A stretch of 64,000 nt of DNA, from NCBI GenBank assembly GCA_038330145.1, contig JBBQNR010000003.1, positions 30,390 through 94,389 of the forward strand, written 5' to 3'. Each line of letters opens with the position of its first letter. Position 1 is the stretch's first letter. The stretch is from JBBQNR01 sp038330145. GTDB lineage: Bacteria; Actinomycetota; Thermoleophilia; Solirubrobacterales; JBBDJG01. The translations under genes and the position numbers were made by a program. The notes beneath the pieces were generated by a model. The model saw only the letters and a program-made list of their open reading frames with translations. It was not told where the DNA came from and searched no databases. This document shows, piece after piece, positions 25,088 through 33,030 of this stretch.

Positions 25088-26023
25088 CTACTCGAACTTC
25101 GGGCAGGGCAGCTCCACGGTCTTCGTGATGTTGGGCTGTGGGGCGTCGTAGCCGTAGAAGGCCAGGAAACTGAGCTTGCCCGACGGCGGGCATGTCGGCC
25201 GCGTGAACCAGAAGACGTTGCTCTTCTTCACCTTCTTCTTCACACACTTGCCCCTCTTCTTCTTGACACACGTTGTCTTCTTCTTCTTCAGCGTCAGGCC
25301 CTTGGTCGTGACGTTGACCTCGGAGACGCTGATGTTGACGCCCTGGATCGGCCCCACTGGAAGCACGAGCTTGTAGCCGTACTTGCCCTCGGTCGGCTCA
25401 TCGAACCAGTTCGCCGCCAGCGCAACGCGGGTGTCCCTGACCACCGGCGTGTTGCGGACCACGGGGGCGTCCTCGTCGGGGACCCCGATGATCTGGAACG
25501 AGGCCTTTGCGCCCGGCAACGTTCGCTTGCCGAAGAACAGATAGATGCGCGCGGGAATCGGCTCGTTGATGAATGGGCGGGCGTCCACCTGGACGGTGCC
25601 CTGCGCAACCTTGGAGGCGATGCAGGTCTCGATATTCCTGACGTTCTTCCTCTCCGAGCGGTACTTCTTCAGCCGCTTGGCGAGCGACTTGAGGTTCTCC
25701 ATGCGCTTGTAGAACTTGACGTTCCCCTCGGGGTTGAGGCGCAGGGAGTCAAGCAGCTGGCTGCCGTTGCAGTAGTACTTCCTCTTCAGGAACGCCTTGT
25801 TGAACTTGGCGCCGGCCGGGATGCGGAGGAAGTTCTGCTTCAGCACCGGCGGCACCCCTCCGGTGGTGTCGTAGGTCCTGGAGGTGAACACGACCGTGAA
25901 ACGCCCGTCGCGCTTCACGTCCTTGAGCTGGAAGCTGAACTCCTGCACGGGCTCAGCAAAGGCAACCGAGATCGGCACCATCACGGCAAGAACAGCTACG
26001 GCAACCAGAATCCTTTTCAACAC
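25088..26023 (-). CDS. Secreted basic protein of unknown family (paralogue 1)
   Basis: 311 residues. Signal peptide KRILVAVAVLAVMVPISVAFA with cleavage near residue 23. The mature part starts FSFQLKDVKRDGRFTVVF, contains a Tyr-Tyr-Cys segment, and ends with a Lys-rich loop CVKKKRGKCVKKKVKK leading into NVFWFTRPTCPP and a final Cys. It aligns by eye along its length with the next gene upstream. The GTG at 26023 (signal peptide directly after, GGGGA eight bases upstream) is preferred over the longer frame to 26080. Function unknown; several paired cysteines suggest a disulfide-stabilised extracellular domain. Confidence 0.8.
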   Translation of the reverse strand: MLKRILVAVAVLAVMVPISVAFAEPVQEFSFQLKDVKRDGRFTVVFTSRTYDTTGGVPPVLKQNFLRIPAGAKFNKAFLKRKYYCNGSQLLDSLRLNPEGNVKFYKRMENLKSLAKRLKKYRSERKNVRNIETCIASKVAQGTVQVDARPFINEPIPARIYLFFGKRTLPGAKASFQIIGVPDEDAPVVRNTPVVRDTRVALAANWFDEPTEGKYGYKLVLPVGPIQGVNISVSEVNVTTKGLTLKKKKTTCVKKKRGKCVKKKVKKSNVFWFTRPTCPPSGKLSFLAFYGYDAPQPNITKTVELPCPKFE

Positions 26024-26166
26024 GCCTCCATCCCCTGTCTTTCGGGCAATCGTAAACGACCCCCGCCGGCACTGCGCCACCTTTCACGACGCCGATTGTT
26101 CGATTTCACGCTCTCTGAAACACCTTCAACGGTCCCCAAGGATCGGCGCAAAGGCAAAAAGATCGC

Positions 26167-27054
26167 CTAGACGCCCGGGATGGCGCCGTGGCGCTTGGCC
26201 GAGGGACGGCGCAGGAAGCGCTTGCAGTTGACCTTGCGCCGCTTGCGGATCGTCGGGCGCCCCTCGAACGCGTAGTCGGCGCCGAAGGTGACCCTGCGCG
26301 CCTTCTGGCAGCGCGGCACCCGTGTCCAGAAGAGCTTGCGGGAGACGGTCCGCCGAGCCAGACAGCGCCCTCGTGAGCCGAGCGTGCGCCGAACGCAGCG
26401 CCTCTCGTGCCGGACCTGCTTCAGCCCGTTGATCGTCAGGGACAGCTCGGCCAGCTTCAGCACGACCGACGGCAGAACCGGCGTGACGGTGATCGGCAGG
26501 TCGAGACGGTGGCCGAAGCGACCGGTCTCCCGGTACAGCGTTCCCAGGTGGACCTGGAAGTCGTAGGCATGCGACCGCTCATTGGAGGTGATCAGCGCCA
26601 CGATCGTCGCCACCGCCTTCGGATCCGTGGAGTGACCGAGATAGAGCTCGACCGCAACGTGAACCGGGTCGAGAATCGCGGGGCGGCCGTCGAGCACCAA
26701 CTCGCCGCTTCCGAAATGCGCCCGTTCGCAGAAGGTGGTGTTACGGGTCAGCTCCAGCCGCGTCGGGTCGCAGTAGAAGTGATTGCGCAGGAACTGCGAC
26801 CTGATCGAGGCTCCCTTCGGAAACAGGACCTCGGCGGTGGCGAGGGTGGGCGGCGGGCTGCCATCGGTCTCGTAGATGCGCGAGTCCAGCACGGCCGTGT
26901 AGGCGCCCCAGGTCCTGACGTTCTTGAGGCGTGCGTTGAACTCCCCCACCAGCTCGGCCCGTGCAGCCTGCGCGAACGACAGGCAGAGGAGCAGGACGCC
27001 CACTGCAGCGAGCGTGCCCCTCGAACCGCGTTTCCTGCCTGCCTGCGAACCCAA
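26167..27054 (-). CDS. Secreted basic protein of unknown family (paralogue 2)
   Basis: About 295 residues. Signal peptide with Arg-Lys-Arg head and core LAAVGVLLLCLSFAQAARA. The mature sequence FNARLKNVRTWGAYTAVLDS, the FLRNHFYCDPTRLEL segment and the C-terminal CVRRTLGSRGRCLARR...KLFWTRVPRC correspond position by position to paralogue 1. Start is uncertain: TTG 27054 follows AAGGA by ten bases; the frame is open to a GTG at 27081 that lies inside a hairpin. Tandem duplication is likely. A T-run TTTTT lies just after its stop on the minus strand. Unknown function. Confidence 0.72.
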   Translation of the reverse strand: MGSQAGRKRGSRGTLAAVGVLLLCLSFAQAARAELVGEFNARLKNVRTWGAYTAVLDSRIYETDGSPPPTLATAEVLFPKGASIRSQFLRNHFYCDPTRLELTRNTTFCERAHFGSGELVLDGRPAILDPVHVAVELYLGHSTDPKAVATIVALITSNERSHAYDFQVHLGTLYRETGRFGHRLDLPITVTPVLPSVVLKLAELSLTINGLKQVRHERRCVRRTLGSRGRCLARRTVSRKLFWTRVPRCQKARRVTFGADYAFEGRPTIRKRRKVNCKRFLRRPSAKRHGAIPGV

Positions 27055-27077
27055 GACATGATCATCCTTGCAGAACG

Positions 27078-27107
27078 ACACCGGCCCGCTTGCAGGCGGG
27101 CCGGTGT
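27078..27107 (-). terminator. Strong hairpin after the subtilase gene
   Basis: Perfect 12-bp stem ACACCGGCCCGC / GCGGGCCGGTGT with a six-base loop, 44 bases after the subtilase stop and just before the next minus-strand gene. No T-run. It would separate the riboswitch-controlled subtilase mRNA from the secreted-protein gene. Confidence 0.65.
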
Positions 27108-27150
27108 CTGTGGGGGGGTCGTGTACTGCGGTGTGGAGGGGAGTTCTTGC

Positions 27151-28797
27151 CTACTTCTCCCAGCTGGTGGACCAGCGGCTGCGGCTCCAGCGGGATCTGC
27201 TCCAGCGCGAGCGGGAGGGATCGACCGAGTCTCCCGAGAGCTCCGAGCAGTCGCAGCTCCAGCGTGAGCGGGCAAAGCTGGTGCCGCTCCAGCGGGATCT
27301 GCTCCAGCGGGATCTGCTCCAGCGTGAGCGCTCGTAGTCGATGTTCCCGGTGGCCGGGTCGATCAGCTCGTTGGGGCTGAGGCCCCGGTTGGCAGTGGCG
27401 TTCTTGCCGCTCTGGCTGATGCCCGCCAGCGAGATCATCTTCTCGCTGCCGACGACCGCGCGGCCGCTGTCCATCAGGACGCCCTTGACCTGGTCGGGAG
27501 TCCAGCCGGGGTGCAGCTCGAGCATGTTGGCCACGGCGCCGGCGACCATCGGTGCCGACATCGACGTGCCACCCGCGCGGATGTACTGGCCCGAGACCAC
27601 GCACGAGGGACACATGCCGGCGAACTCGCTGCCCGGCGCCAGGTTGGAGACGATGTGGGCGCCGGGTGCGACGACCTCCGGCTTGGAGTAGCCGTCCTGG
27701 GTGACTCCGCGACTGGACCAGCTTGCGAGCGCGTCGTCGCCGGTCGACTTGGTGCCCTGGTCGTCGACTGCGCCGACCGAGATCACGTATGGGTCGTTGC
27801 CGGGGGCGTACCTAACGGCGTCGCTGTCCGAGCCACGGTTGCCCGCAGCGGCGACGACGACGATGCCGTTGAACCACGCTGCCTCCGCGGCGGCAGCCAT
27901 CGGGTCGGTCTTGTACGACTGGGCCTCGGTCGACTCCAGCGACAGGTTGACGACGCGGATGTTGTAGTCGTCCTTGAAGTCGACGGCGAACTGAAGGCCG
28001 TAGATGACGTCGAGGACCGTCGCGTCGCCCTCGTCGTCGGAGATCTTGATCGAGACCAGGTCCGCGTTCGGAGCCACGCCGATGTAATTGCCGTGCAGCG
28101 GGTCCGAATCCGAGCGGTTGTTGCCGTTGCCGGCGATGATCCCGGCCACGTGAGTGCCGTGGCCGTACTGGTCGTTGTCATTGGTCGCGCCCGGGTTGAT
28201 CGTCGCGGTCGCCACGACCCGAGAGGTCGGGTCGGTCTGTGACTCGCGGAAGTCCGGCTGGTCACCTGCGACGCCGGTGTCGATCACCGCGACGCCGACG
28301 CCCTCGCCGGTCGCGCCCTTGGACCAGGCGTGCGGCGCCTTCAGTGAAGCGTCGTAGGAGGTGGCCAGCTTGCTGTCATCGATGCTGTTCTTCTTGACAG
28401 TCGAGTTGAGCGAGACGACGCGCACGCCGGGATAGGAGGCGAGGGTCTGCGCCTTCGCCGCCGTTATGCGAGCGGCCAAACCGTTGATCACGTGCAGATC
28501 GCCGGTGACCTGGCCACCGGCGGCGGAAATCAGGTCCTTACCCACTCTGGGGTTCGTCCCGCGGTCGAGCTGGACGATCACCTCGACGCGGCGCGCCGGA
28601 TGACTGCCCGCCATCTCCGCCAAGCCTGAGCTGACGACTCCCGTGGCGGTGTCGTTACCGGTCGAGCCGGTCTGCTGCCCGTACCCGAACCCCGAGAGGG
28701 AGAGGGCAAGGGCCGTCATGAACACCGTGAAGCTCGCCAGGCCCACCGGCCATGCAACCTTGTGAAGCCGGTAGGGAGGACTTGCGGAGTTGAACAT
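27151..28797 (-). CDS. Secreted subtilisin-like (S8) protease with C-terminal RSRWS repeats
   Basis: 548 residues. N-terminal hydrophobic helix about 15-38 (signal or anchor), an I9-like propeptide (about 68-135), then an S8 domain with Asp173 (VIDTGVAG), His213 (YGHGTHVAG), oxyanion Asn320 (AAAGN) and Ser412 (GGTSMSAP). Residues 490-543 hold seven copies of RSRWS arranged 3+1+3, with a CDC pair in the interval, ending TSWEK. The tail is strongly basic and Trp-rich. ATG start with GGAGG eight bases upstream. The leader contains a GEMM-type riboswitch, so c-di-GMP probably sets expression. Tail function unknown: envelope or polymer binding is a guess. Confidence 0.92.
   Translation of the reverse strand: MFNSASPPYRLHKVAWPVGLASFTVFMTALALSLSGFGYGQQTGSTGNDTATGVVSSGLAEMAGSHPARRVEVIVQLDRGTNPRVGKDLISAAGGQVTGDLHVINGLAARITAAKAQTLASYPGVRVVSLNSTVKKNSIDDSKLATSYDASLKAPHAWSKGATGEGVGVAVIDTGVAGDQPDFRESQTDPTSRVVATATINPGATNDNDQYGHGTHVAGIIAGNGNNRSDSDPLHGNYIGVAPNADLVSIKISDDEGDATVLDVIYGLQFAVDFKDDYNIRVVNLSLESTEAQSYKTDPMAAAAEAAWFNGIVVVAAAGNRGSDSDAVRYAPGNDPYVISVGAVDDQGTKSTGDDALASWSSRGVTQDGYSKPEVVAPGAHIVSNLAPGSEFAGMCPSCVVSGQYIRAGGTSMSAPMVAGAVANMLELHPGWTPDQVKGVLMDSGRAVVGSEKMISLAGISQSGKNATANRGLSPNELIDPATGNIDYERSRWSRSRWSRSRWSGTSFARSRWSCDCSELSGDSVDPSRSRWSRSRWSRSRWSTSWEK
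27169..27330 (-). repeat. 15-bp tandem repeats encoding RSRWS
   Basis: Seven 15-base units (sense pattern encoding Arg-Ser-Arg-Trp-Ser) in two triplets and one single copy inside the subtilase 3' end. Near-identical DNA as well as protein suggests recent expansion or gene conversion. Confidence 0.85.
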
Positions 28798-28830
28798 CAG
28801 AGCAACCTCCGTGTCGCTCGAAACAAATTA

Positions 28831-28945
28831 GAGCCGGTAGCTGGGCTGTCTTGCCTCCTTGCAAGATGCGAGACCCCTAGCTTTGCGACCCCGCCTCACG
28901 ACGGGTTTGCCCGATGCAGCTCCCTGCAAGGTCAGAAATCGGCTC
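28831..28945 (-). ncRNA. GEMM / c-di-GMP-I type riboswitch
   Basis: Reading the minus strand: closing stem GAGCCG (28945-28940) with CGGCTC (28836-28831); conserved GGGCAAACCC (28912-28903); a hairpin CCCGTC-GTGA-GGCGGG with a GNRA tetraloop; then GTCGCAAAGC (28889-28880), the GEMM core; a second hairpin with AGACAGCCC, the tetraloop-receptor side; and CAGCTACCGGC closing. These elements match the c-di-GMP-I riboswitch in order. It lies 34 bases before the subtilase ATG; its 3' strand is close enough to the GGAGG site for control of translation or termination. A cGAMP (GEMM-Ib) specificity cannot be excluded. Confidence 0.82.
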
Positions 28946-29037
28946 CGGGCAGCGCCGACTTGAGAAGGGGTGGACGTATGTCCTAGGGTCCGGACCCCAT
29001 TGCTGAAACTCGCCCTTGCCGAGCAAGCCCAGAGTTG

Positions 29038-29346
29038 CTACTGGGGAACGTCTCTCCGTCGCAGAGGCGTAGGAGCGATTCTCAGTTGCACCATCGCGAT
29101 GATGAACGTTGCGAGGAAAGGCAGAGGCAGCATGACGAGGAGCGCGCCCAGAACTTGCTGCCGGTCGGTGCAGCTCGGCCAGCAATCGAAAGCGGCAGCA
29201 TCGTTGGAGAGATAGAAATCGACGATCCACAGGAGCGCCAGCAACGGGAGCAGCAGGCGGAAGAACCAATGCAGCCGCGGCAGGAAAGGCGCAGCGGAAC
29301 CGAGGACTGGAACCGCGAAGAGCAATAGGACCAAGACGTAGTACAC
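29038..29346 (-). CDS. Small three-helix membrane protein
   Basis: 102 codons, GTG start. Hydrophobic helices YYVLVLLLFAVPVLG, FFRLLLPLLALLWIVDFYL and LLVMLPLPFLATFIIAMV, with a short loop containing two cysteines (DCWPSC) and an Arg-rich tail. No family recognised. The helix layout with an Arg-flanked C-terminus supports coding. It would be transcribed toward the subtilase riboswitch. Confidence 0.55.
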   Translation of the reverse strand: MYYVLVLLLFAVPVLGSAAPFLPRLHWFFRLLLPLLALLWIVDFYLSNDAAAFDCWPSCTDRQQVLGALLVMLPLPFLATFIIAMVQLRIAPTPLRRRDVPQ

Positions 29347-29467
29347 CGTCCGCAGATTCTCGCACCGGGCATCGATTACCGGCTAAAAGCCCCTCTCGTG
29401 AGAAGCTTTTCCACCGGGCGCGCCCGATCCGAATATGGCGACCGAGCTGCGCTCGTCCCGAAATGAC

Positions 29468-29495
29468 AAAAGCCCCGCTTTACGGCGGGGCTTTT
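29468..29495 (-). terminator. Intrinsic terminator of tRNA-Lys
   Basis: AAAAGCCCCGC / GCGGGGCTTTT: 11-bp stem, six-base loop, with TTTT at the 3' side on either strand, directly after the tRNA. A weaker AAAAGC...GCTTTT dyad follows at 29385-29410 in the otherwise empty stretch before the small membrane-protein gene. Confidence 0.8.
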
Positions 29496-29499
29496 CCAG

Positions 29500-29573
29500 T
29501 GGGCCGTGAAGGACTCGAACCTTCAACCTTGAGCTTAAGAGGCTCCTGCTCTGCCAAATTGAGCTAACGGCCC
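29500..29573 (-). tRNA. tRNA-Lys (CTT)
   Basis: Minus-strand cloverleaf: acceptor GGGCCGT/ACGGCCC, D arm GCTC...GAGC, anticodon loop CTCTTAA giving anticodon CTT (codon AAG), T arm GAAGG-TTCGAGT-CCTTC, discriminator A. The top anticodon-stem pair (27-43) reads as G-A. CCA is not encoded. An intrinsic terminator follows. Confidence 0.93.
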
Positions 29574-29755
29574 TGGTCGTTTTCATCCTAGCGATGGACG
29601 CACGCCCGCCGGCCCGGCGCTCCGTTGGTCCCAGTACCAGAAGGGACGACGTGCGGCGTACCCGCCCGAGCTCATCGGCGGGCGGCGGGATGCCCCCGGA
29701 CGACCTTCCTCGTTTGACCCAAGGGGGAGGAGGGGCTGGCCGCCGTTGGCCGCCG

Positions 29756-30565
29756 CTACGGCCCAGTGGGCGAAGGTGTGCCGACCGGCGACTGCCCAGG
29801 CGCTGCTCCGAACGGATCCTGACCGGACTTGCGCGCATCGCGCGCGGCCTTCGCCGCCTGCTGCTCGGACCTCTTCGTTTCCTTCTTCGACTTCACACCC
29901 GATTTACGCGCATCTTTGAGCTGAGCGGTGACCGTGTTGCGCTGGTCCTTGGGGGTCAGCGCGGTCGACTTGTCGGCGGCCTTGTCGCCGTTGCCGATGT
30001 CTCCGATCGCGTAGTAGATGATGGCGAGCTGGTAGTAGGAGATCGGGCTCGGCCGCTCCGTCGCGATCACCTTCTGGGTACGCGCCGCCTGCCTGAACAC
30101 GTCGAGCGGAGAGCCCCCGGCGCTGTAGGTCACCAGGCCGCCGTAGGCCTGGACCATCAGCGCCGCAACGCCGGTATCCGGGCGCTTCGGCTTCAGCGAC
30201 AGATAGCGCTCCCAGGCCTGGGTGGCTTTCTCGAGCTCATCGGTCGCGCCGGCCTTGAACGCGCCGGCCTGGCGATCGTAGTCGTCACCCGCGACCGCAA
30301 GGTTGTATTCGGCCCTGGCCAGTGCCAGCCACGCGTTGTCGTTCTTGGGGCCGGCCTTCGTCGCGCGCTCCGCCGCCGTGACACGCTTCTCGAAGGCGCT
30401 GACGTCGGTGCTGCTGGAGTTGTTGCCCCTGATGGCGTCGATCAGGCCACCGTTGACGTTGCTGCCGACTCCGAACAGGATCAGGCCGCCACCGAAAAGG
30501 ACGGCGAGAAACAGGTACACGACCTGCACGAAGCGCTTGCGTTTGCCTTTTAGGTCGAAAAGCAT
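29756..30565 (-). CDS. Membrane-anchored TPR-like protein in the tat operon
   Basis: 269 residues: a basic head (FDLKGKRKRF), one helix VVYLFLAVLFGGGLILFGVG, then an extracytoplasmic helical region (about 55-205) with TPR-like segments such as NAWLALARAEYNLAVAG and SYYQLAIIYYAIGDIGNGDKA, and a charged Lys/Ala-rich C-terminal coil ending in a Pro/Gly tail. It follows tatC by 33 bases and is probably co-transcribed with tatA-tatC. A scaffold in export or quality control is conceivable; nothing in the sequence gives a specific role. Confidence 0.8.
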   Translation of the reverse strand: MLFDLKGKRKRFVQVVYLFLAVLFGGGLILFGVGSNVNGGLIDAIRGNNSSSTDVSAFEKRVTAAERATKAGPKNDNAWLALARAEYNLAVAGDDYDRQAGAFKAGATDELEKATQAWERYLSLKPKRPDTGVAALMVQAYGGLVTYSAGGSPLDVFRQAARTQKVIATERPSPISYYQLAIIYYAIGDIGNGDKAADKSTALTPKDQRNTVTAQLKDARKSGVKSKKETKRSEQQAAKAARDARKSGQDPFGAAPGQSPVGTPSPTGP

Positions 30566-30598
30566 GGTTTTGCGGTTTGTGACGGCGGCGGCGCCAGC

Positions 30599-31369
30599 CT
30601 ATCCGGGTCCCTCCGGGGCCGGCTCGGCCTGGACCTGCTCGTCACGGGGCCGGCCGAAGAGGGCGGCCAAGACGATACTCAACTCGTAGAGGACCAGCAG
30701 CGGAACCATCAGCACCAGCATGGTCACCGGGTCGCCCCCCGGAGAACCAAGCATAGCCACCACTGCCACCGCCACCACGGCGAAGCGCCGGTTCTTGCGC
30801 AGCTGCCGGGGAGTCGTGATCCCCAGCCTCGCCATGGCCAGGATCAGGACCGGTATCTGGAACACCAGCCCGAAGGCCAGCAGCGAGAGGGCGACGAAGC
30901 TGTAGTAGTCCCGCGCCCGCACCTGGATGTTGAACTGGTCGTTGTTGAAATCGAGCAGGAAGTTGACGGCTCGATCCAGCACCACGAAGTAGCCGAACGC
31001 CACCCCGGCGGCGAACAGGAACGGCACCAGCATCAGCAGCGGCAGCGCGACCTTCCGTTCGCGGGGGCTGAAGGCCGGCAGCACGTACGCGTACGCCTGG
31101 TAGAGGATCACGGGCAGCGCCAGCAGCAGGGCCGCGTAGGCCGAGACCGTGACCGTCGTGTAGAACGGCTCGGTCACGCCCAGGGTGAGTGGCTCGCGGC
31201 CGTTCAGCGGGTTGTTCATCAAGTCGAACAGCAGGTCGTTCTGCCAGAAGCAGAGCCCGAAGGCGACTGCCAGTGTCACGGCCGACACGATCAGGCGCGT
31301 GCGCAGCTCGTCGAGGTGCTCGACGAGCGTCAGCCGGTCCTCGTGCCTGACAGGACGGATGCGTGGCAT
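30599..31369 (-). CDS. tatC: Sec-independent translocase subunit TatC
   Basis: 256 residues with six transmembrane helices. N-terminal LVEHLDELRTRL contains the conserved Glu of the twin-arginine signal site; ALPVILYQAYAYVLPAFSP and RERKVALPLLMLVPFLFAAG match the TatC core. It forms the receptor complex that recognises Tat signal peptides. Preceded by tatA (55 bases) and followed by the TPR protein. Confidence 0.95.
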   Translation of the reverse strand: MPRIRPVRHEDRLTLVEHLDELRTRLIVSAVTLAVAFGLCFWQNDLLFDLMNNPLNGREPLTLGVTEPFYTTVTVSAYAALLLALPVILYQAYAYVLPAFSPRERKVALPLLMLVPFLFAAGVAFGYFVVLDRAVNFLLDFNNDQFNIQVRARDYYSFVALSLLAFGLVFQIPVLILAMARLGITTPRQLRKNRRFAVVAVAVVAMLGSPGGDPVTMLVLMVPLLVLYELSIVLAALFGRPRDEQVQAEPAPEGPG

Positions 31370-31424
31370 GCGGCGTCTCCGTCTTCAGTGCGTGGCGGCT
31401 GCGGTTCTCACCGGCCGCCTGACT

Positions 31425-31712
31425 TCAGGACTCGCGATCGTGGACGACTTCGCCCTCGAGTGGCCGGGCGCTACCGTCGTCCGAGTCCGCTGAAACCGGA
31501 GCGGGCGCCTGCGCCTGCGTGACACGATCATCACGCCGGGGACGCTCGATCTCACGCGGCTCGTCGTCCTCGTCGTTGCCGGTGACCGAGTCCTTGAACT
31601 CGCGGATCCCACGACCCAGCGAACGCCCCATCTCGGGCAGCCGCTTGGGGCCGAAGACGATCAGCACGATGATCAGGACGATGACTATCTCGAGCGGTCC
31701 GATGTTTGGCAT
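31425..31712 (-). CDS. tatA: Twin-arginine translocase pore subunit TatA
   Basis: 95 residues. N-terminal IGPLEIVIVLIIVLIVFGPK membrane helix with the FGPKRLPEMGRSLG hinge and an amphipathic helix GRGIREFKDSV, then an acidic Asp/Glu/Arg-rich tail that is presumably disordered. Spacing of the Gly-Pro hinge and the short amphipathic helix fit TatA (E in the helix favours TatA over TatB). First gene of the tatA-tatC-TPR run. Confidence 0.93.
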   Translation of the reverse strand: MPNIGPLEIVIVLIIVLIVFGPKRLPEMGRSLGRGIREFKDSVTGNDEDDEPREIERPRRDDRVTQAQAPAPVSADSDDGSARPLEGEVVHDRES

Positions 31713-31824
31713 CTAGCTGGCCTTCCTGGGAGCTTGTCCCCAATGGTAGCGCTACCCCGGGAGGCGGGCGCCTGGGCAGGCTCAGACGTTCAACGCCGGC
31801 TGCCGGATGCCTCCACGAACGCCG

Positions 31825-32394
31825 TTACGGGCGCTCGAAGTTGCGATAGAAGCGAGACGGGGTGGGCTCGGACTGGCCCTGGTACTTGCTGCCCACGGAT
31901 CCCGTGCCGTAGGGGTTCTCCACGGGCTGGTCCATGCGCATGAACGAGATCTGGCCGATCGGCATGCCGTAGTAGATCGTGATCGGGAGGTTGGCCACGT
32001 TGGAGAGCTCGAGCGTCAGGTTGCCGTCCCAGCAGGGGTCCACGAAGCCGGCGGTGGAATGGATCAGCAGGCCGAGCCGCCCGAGCGAGCTCTTTCCCTC
32101 CAGGCGCGCAACGGTGTCGTCCGGAAGCTTGATTCGCTCCAGCGTCTGGCCCAGCACGAACTCGCCGGGGTGGAGCACGAACGGCTCCTCGTCTCCCCCC
32201 TCGACCAGCTCGGTCAGGTCGTCCATCGGCTCCCGCACGTCTATGTAGGGCCGGCGGTGGTTGTGGAAGACACGGAACTTGCGGTCTATTCGGACGTCCA
32301 CGCTCGACGGCTGCACCAGACCCACGTCATATGGGTCGATGACGATGTGGCCAGCCTCGATCTCGGCCTTGATGGTGCGGTCGCTCAGTACCAC
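31825..32394 (-). CDS. dcd: dCTP deaminase (probably bifunctional, dUMP-forming)
   Basis: About 190 residues from the GTG at 32394 (Val-Val-Leu-Ser-Asp, matching the usual MxLSDR start; the frame runs 12 codons further). Trimeric dUTPase-fold enzyme: FVLGQTLERIKLP, LEGKSSLGRLGLLIHSTAGF with catalytic Glu nearby, LTLELSNVANLPI, and the C-terminal GSKYQGQSEPTPSRFYRNF lid. The sequence is very close in pattern to mycobacterial Dcd, which both deaminates dCTP and hydrolyses to dUMP; bifunctionality is inferred from that. Confidence 0.93.
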   Translation of the reverse strand: MVLSDRTIKAEIEAGHIVIDPYDVGLVQPSSVDVRIDRKFRVFHNHRRPYIDVREPMDDLTELVEGGDEEPFVLHPGEFVLGQTLERIKLPDDTVARLEGKSSLGRLGLLIHSTAGFVDPCWDGNLTLELSNVANLPITIYYGMPIGQISFMRMDQPVENPYGTGSVGSKYQGQSEPTPSRFYRNFERP

Positions 32395-32529
32395 GGTGGG
32401 GGCGGAGTCTAGCCGCGCCGGGACCGGCAAAGAGGCCGCCCGGTCTGAATCCGGCGAGGAACGCGTTTAAGGCGAAATCTCTTTTCTAAAGGTTCCAAAG
32501 CCGAGGGCCGATACCGGTCCGGAAGAACG

Positions 32530-32934
32530 ATGCAGACACCTGAACAAGAGCACAACGGGCACAGGATCAAGCGAGTCTCGCTTCCGAGCGGTAAGACGAT
32601 CGAGGTCGTCTACTTCCAGGACTCGAGCCGCCGCTCCCCAAGCCGTGAGCTGCATGTCTGCCCGGATTGCGAATCGCCACTGGTGTTCCCCGTCCACTGG
32701 ACGGAGGCGAACACGACTCACTGGGAAGTGACGCTCCGCTGCCCGAATTGCGAATGGGGCCAGACCGGCGTGTTCGATCAGGACACCGTCGAGCTCTTCG
32801 ATGAGGAGCTCGACCGCGGCACCGACGAGCTGGTCGACGACCTCAAGAGCCTCATCTACGCAAACATGGAGGAAGAGATCGACCGCTTCTGCAAGGCGCT
32901 GAGCGAGGATCACGTCCTCCCCGAGGATTTCTAG
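32530..32934 (+). CDS. Conserved zinc-ribbon protein of unknown function
   Basis: 134 residues. Two CxxC knuckles (CPDC near residue 44 and CPNC near 71) form a rubredoxin-type zinc ribbon; the intervening THWEVTLRCPNCEWG looks like a nucleic-acid or protein-binding ribbon. The C-terminal half is an acidic amphipathic helix pair (VELFDEELDRGTDELVDDLKS, split by Gly). Lone plus-strand gene between dcd and the prenyl synthase, ended by repeat hairpins. I know no function; an RNA-polymerase- or ribosome-associated adaptor is only a guess from the fold. Confidence 0.8.
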   Translation: MQTPEQEHNGHRIKRVSLPSGKTIEVVYFQDSSRRSPSRELHVCPDCESPLVFPVHWTEANTTHWEVTLRCPNCEWGQTGVFDQDTVELFDEELDRGTDELVDDLKSLIYANMEEEIDRFCKALSEDHVLPEDF

Positions 32935-32945
32935 AAAACAGCCCG

Positions 32946-33024
32946 GTTTTCGCTTAGACGCGAAAACGGGGAGCTCTGAGGGCGCGTCTTTTGCTTAGAC
33001 GCGAAAACGGGGAGCTCTGAGGGC
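32946..33024. repeat. Duplicated hairpin unit between convergent genes
   Basis: A 32-base unit beginning GCTTAGACGCGAAAACGGGG occurs at 32952-32983 and 32993-33024 (period 41). The first copy forms a stem GTTTTCGC (32946-32953) with GCGAAAAC (32960-32967), extendable by C-G pairs. It sits between the stops of the zinc-ribbon gene and the prenyl synthase and probably acts as a bidirectional terminator. Confidence 0.75.
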
Positions 33025-33030
33025 TCTGGC

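Noticed and set aside
27169..27330. CRISPR-like short repeats
   Set aside because: Units are contiguous 15-mers in frame with a protein tail, with no unique spacers and no cas genes.
32952..33024. Two-copy repeat as a CRISPR remnant
   Set aside because: Only two copies separated by nine bases, in a convergent terminator position, without leader or cas genes.
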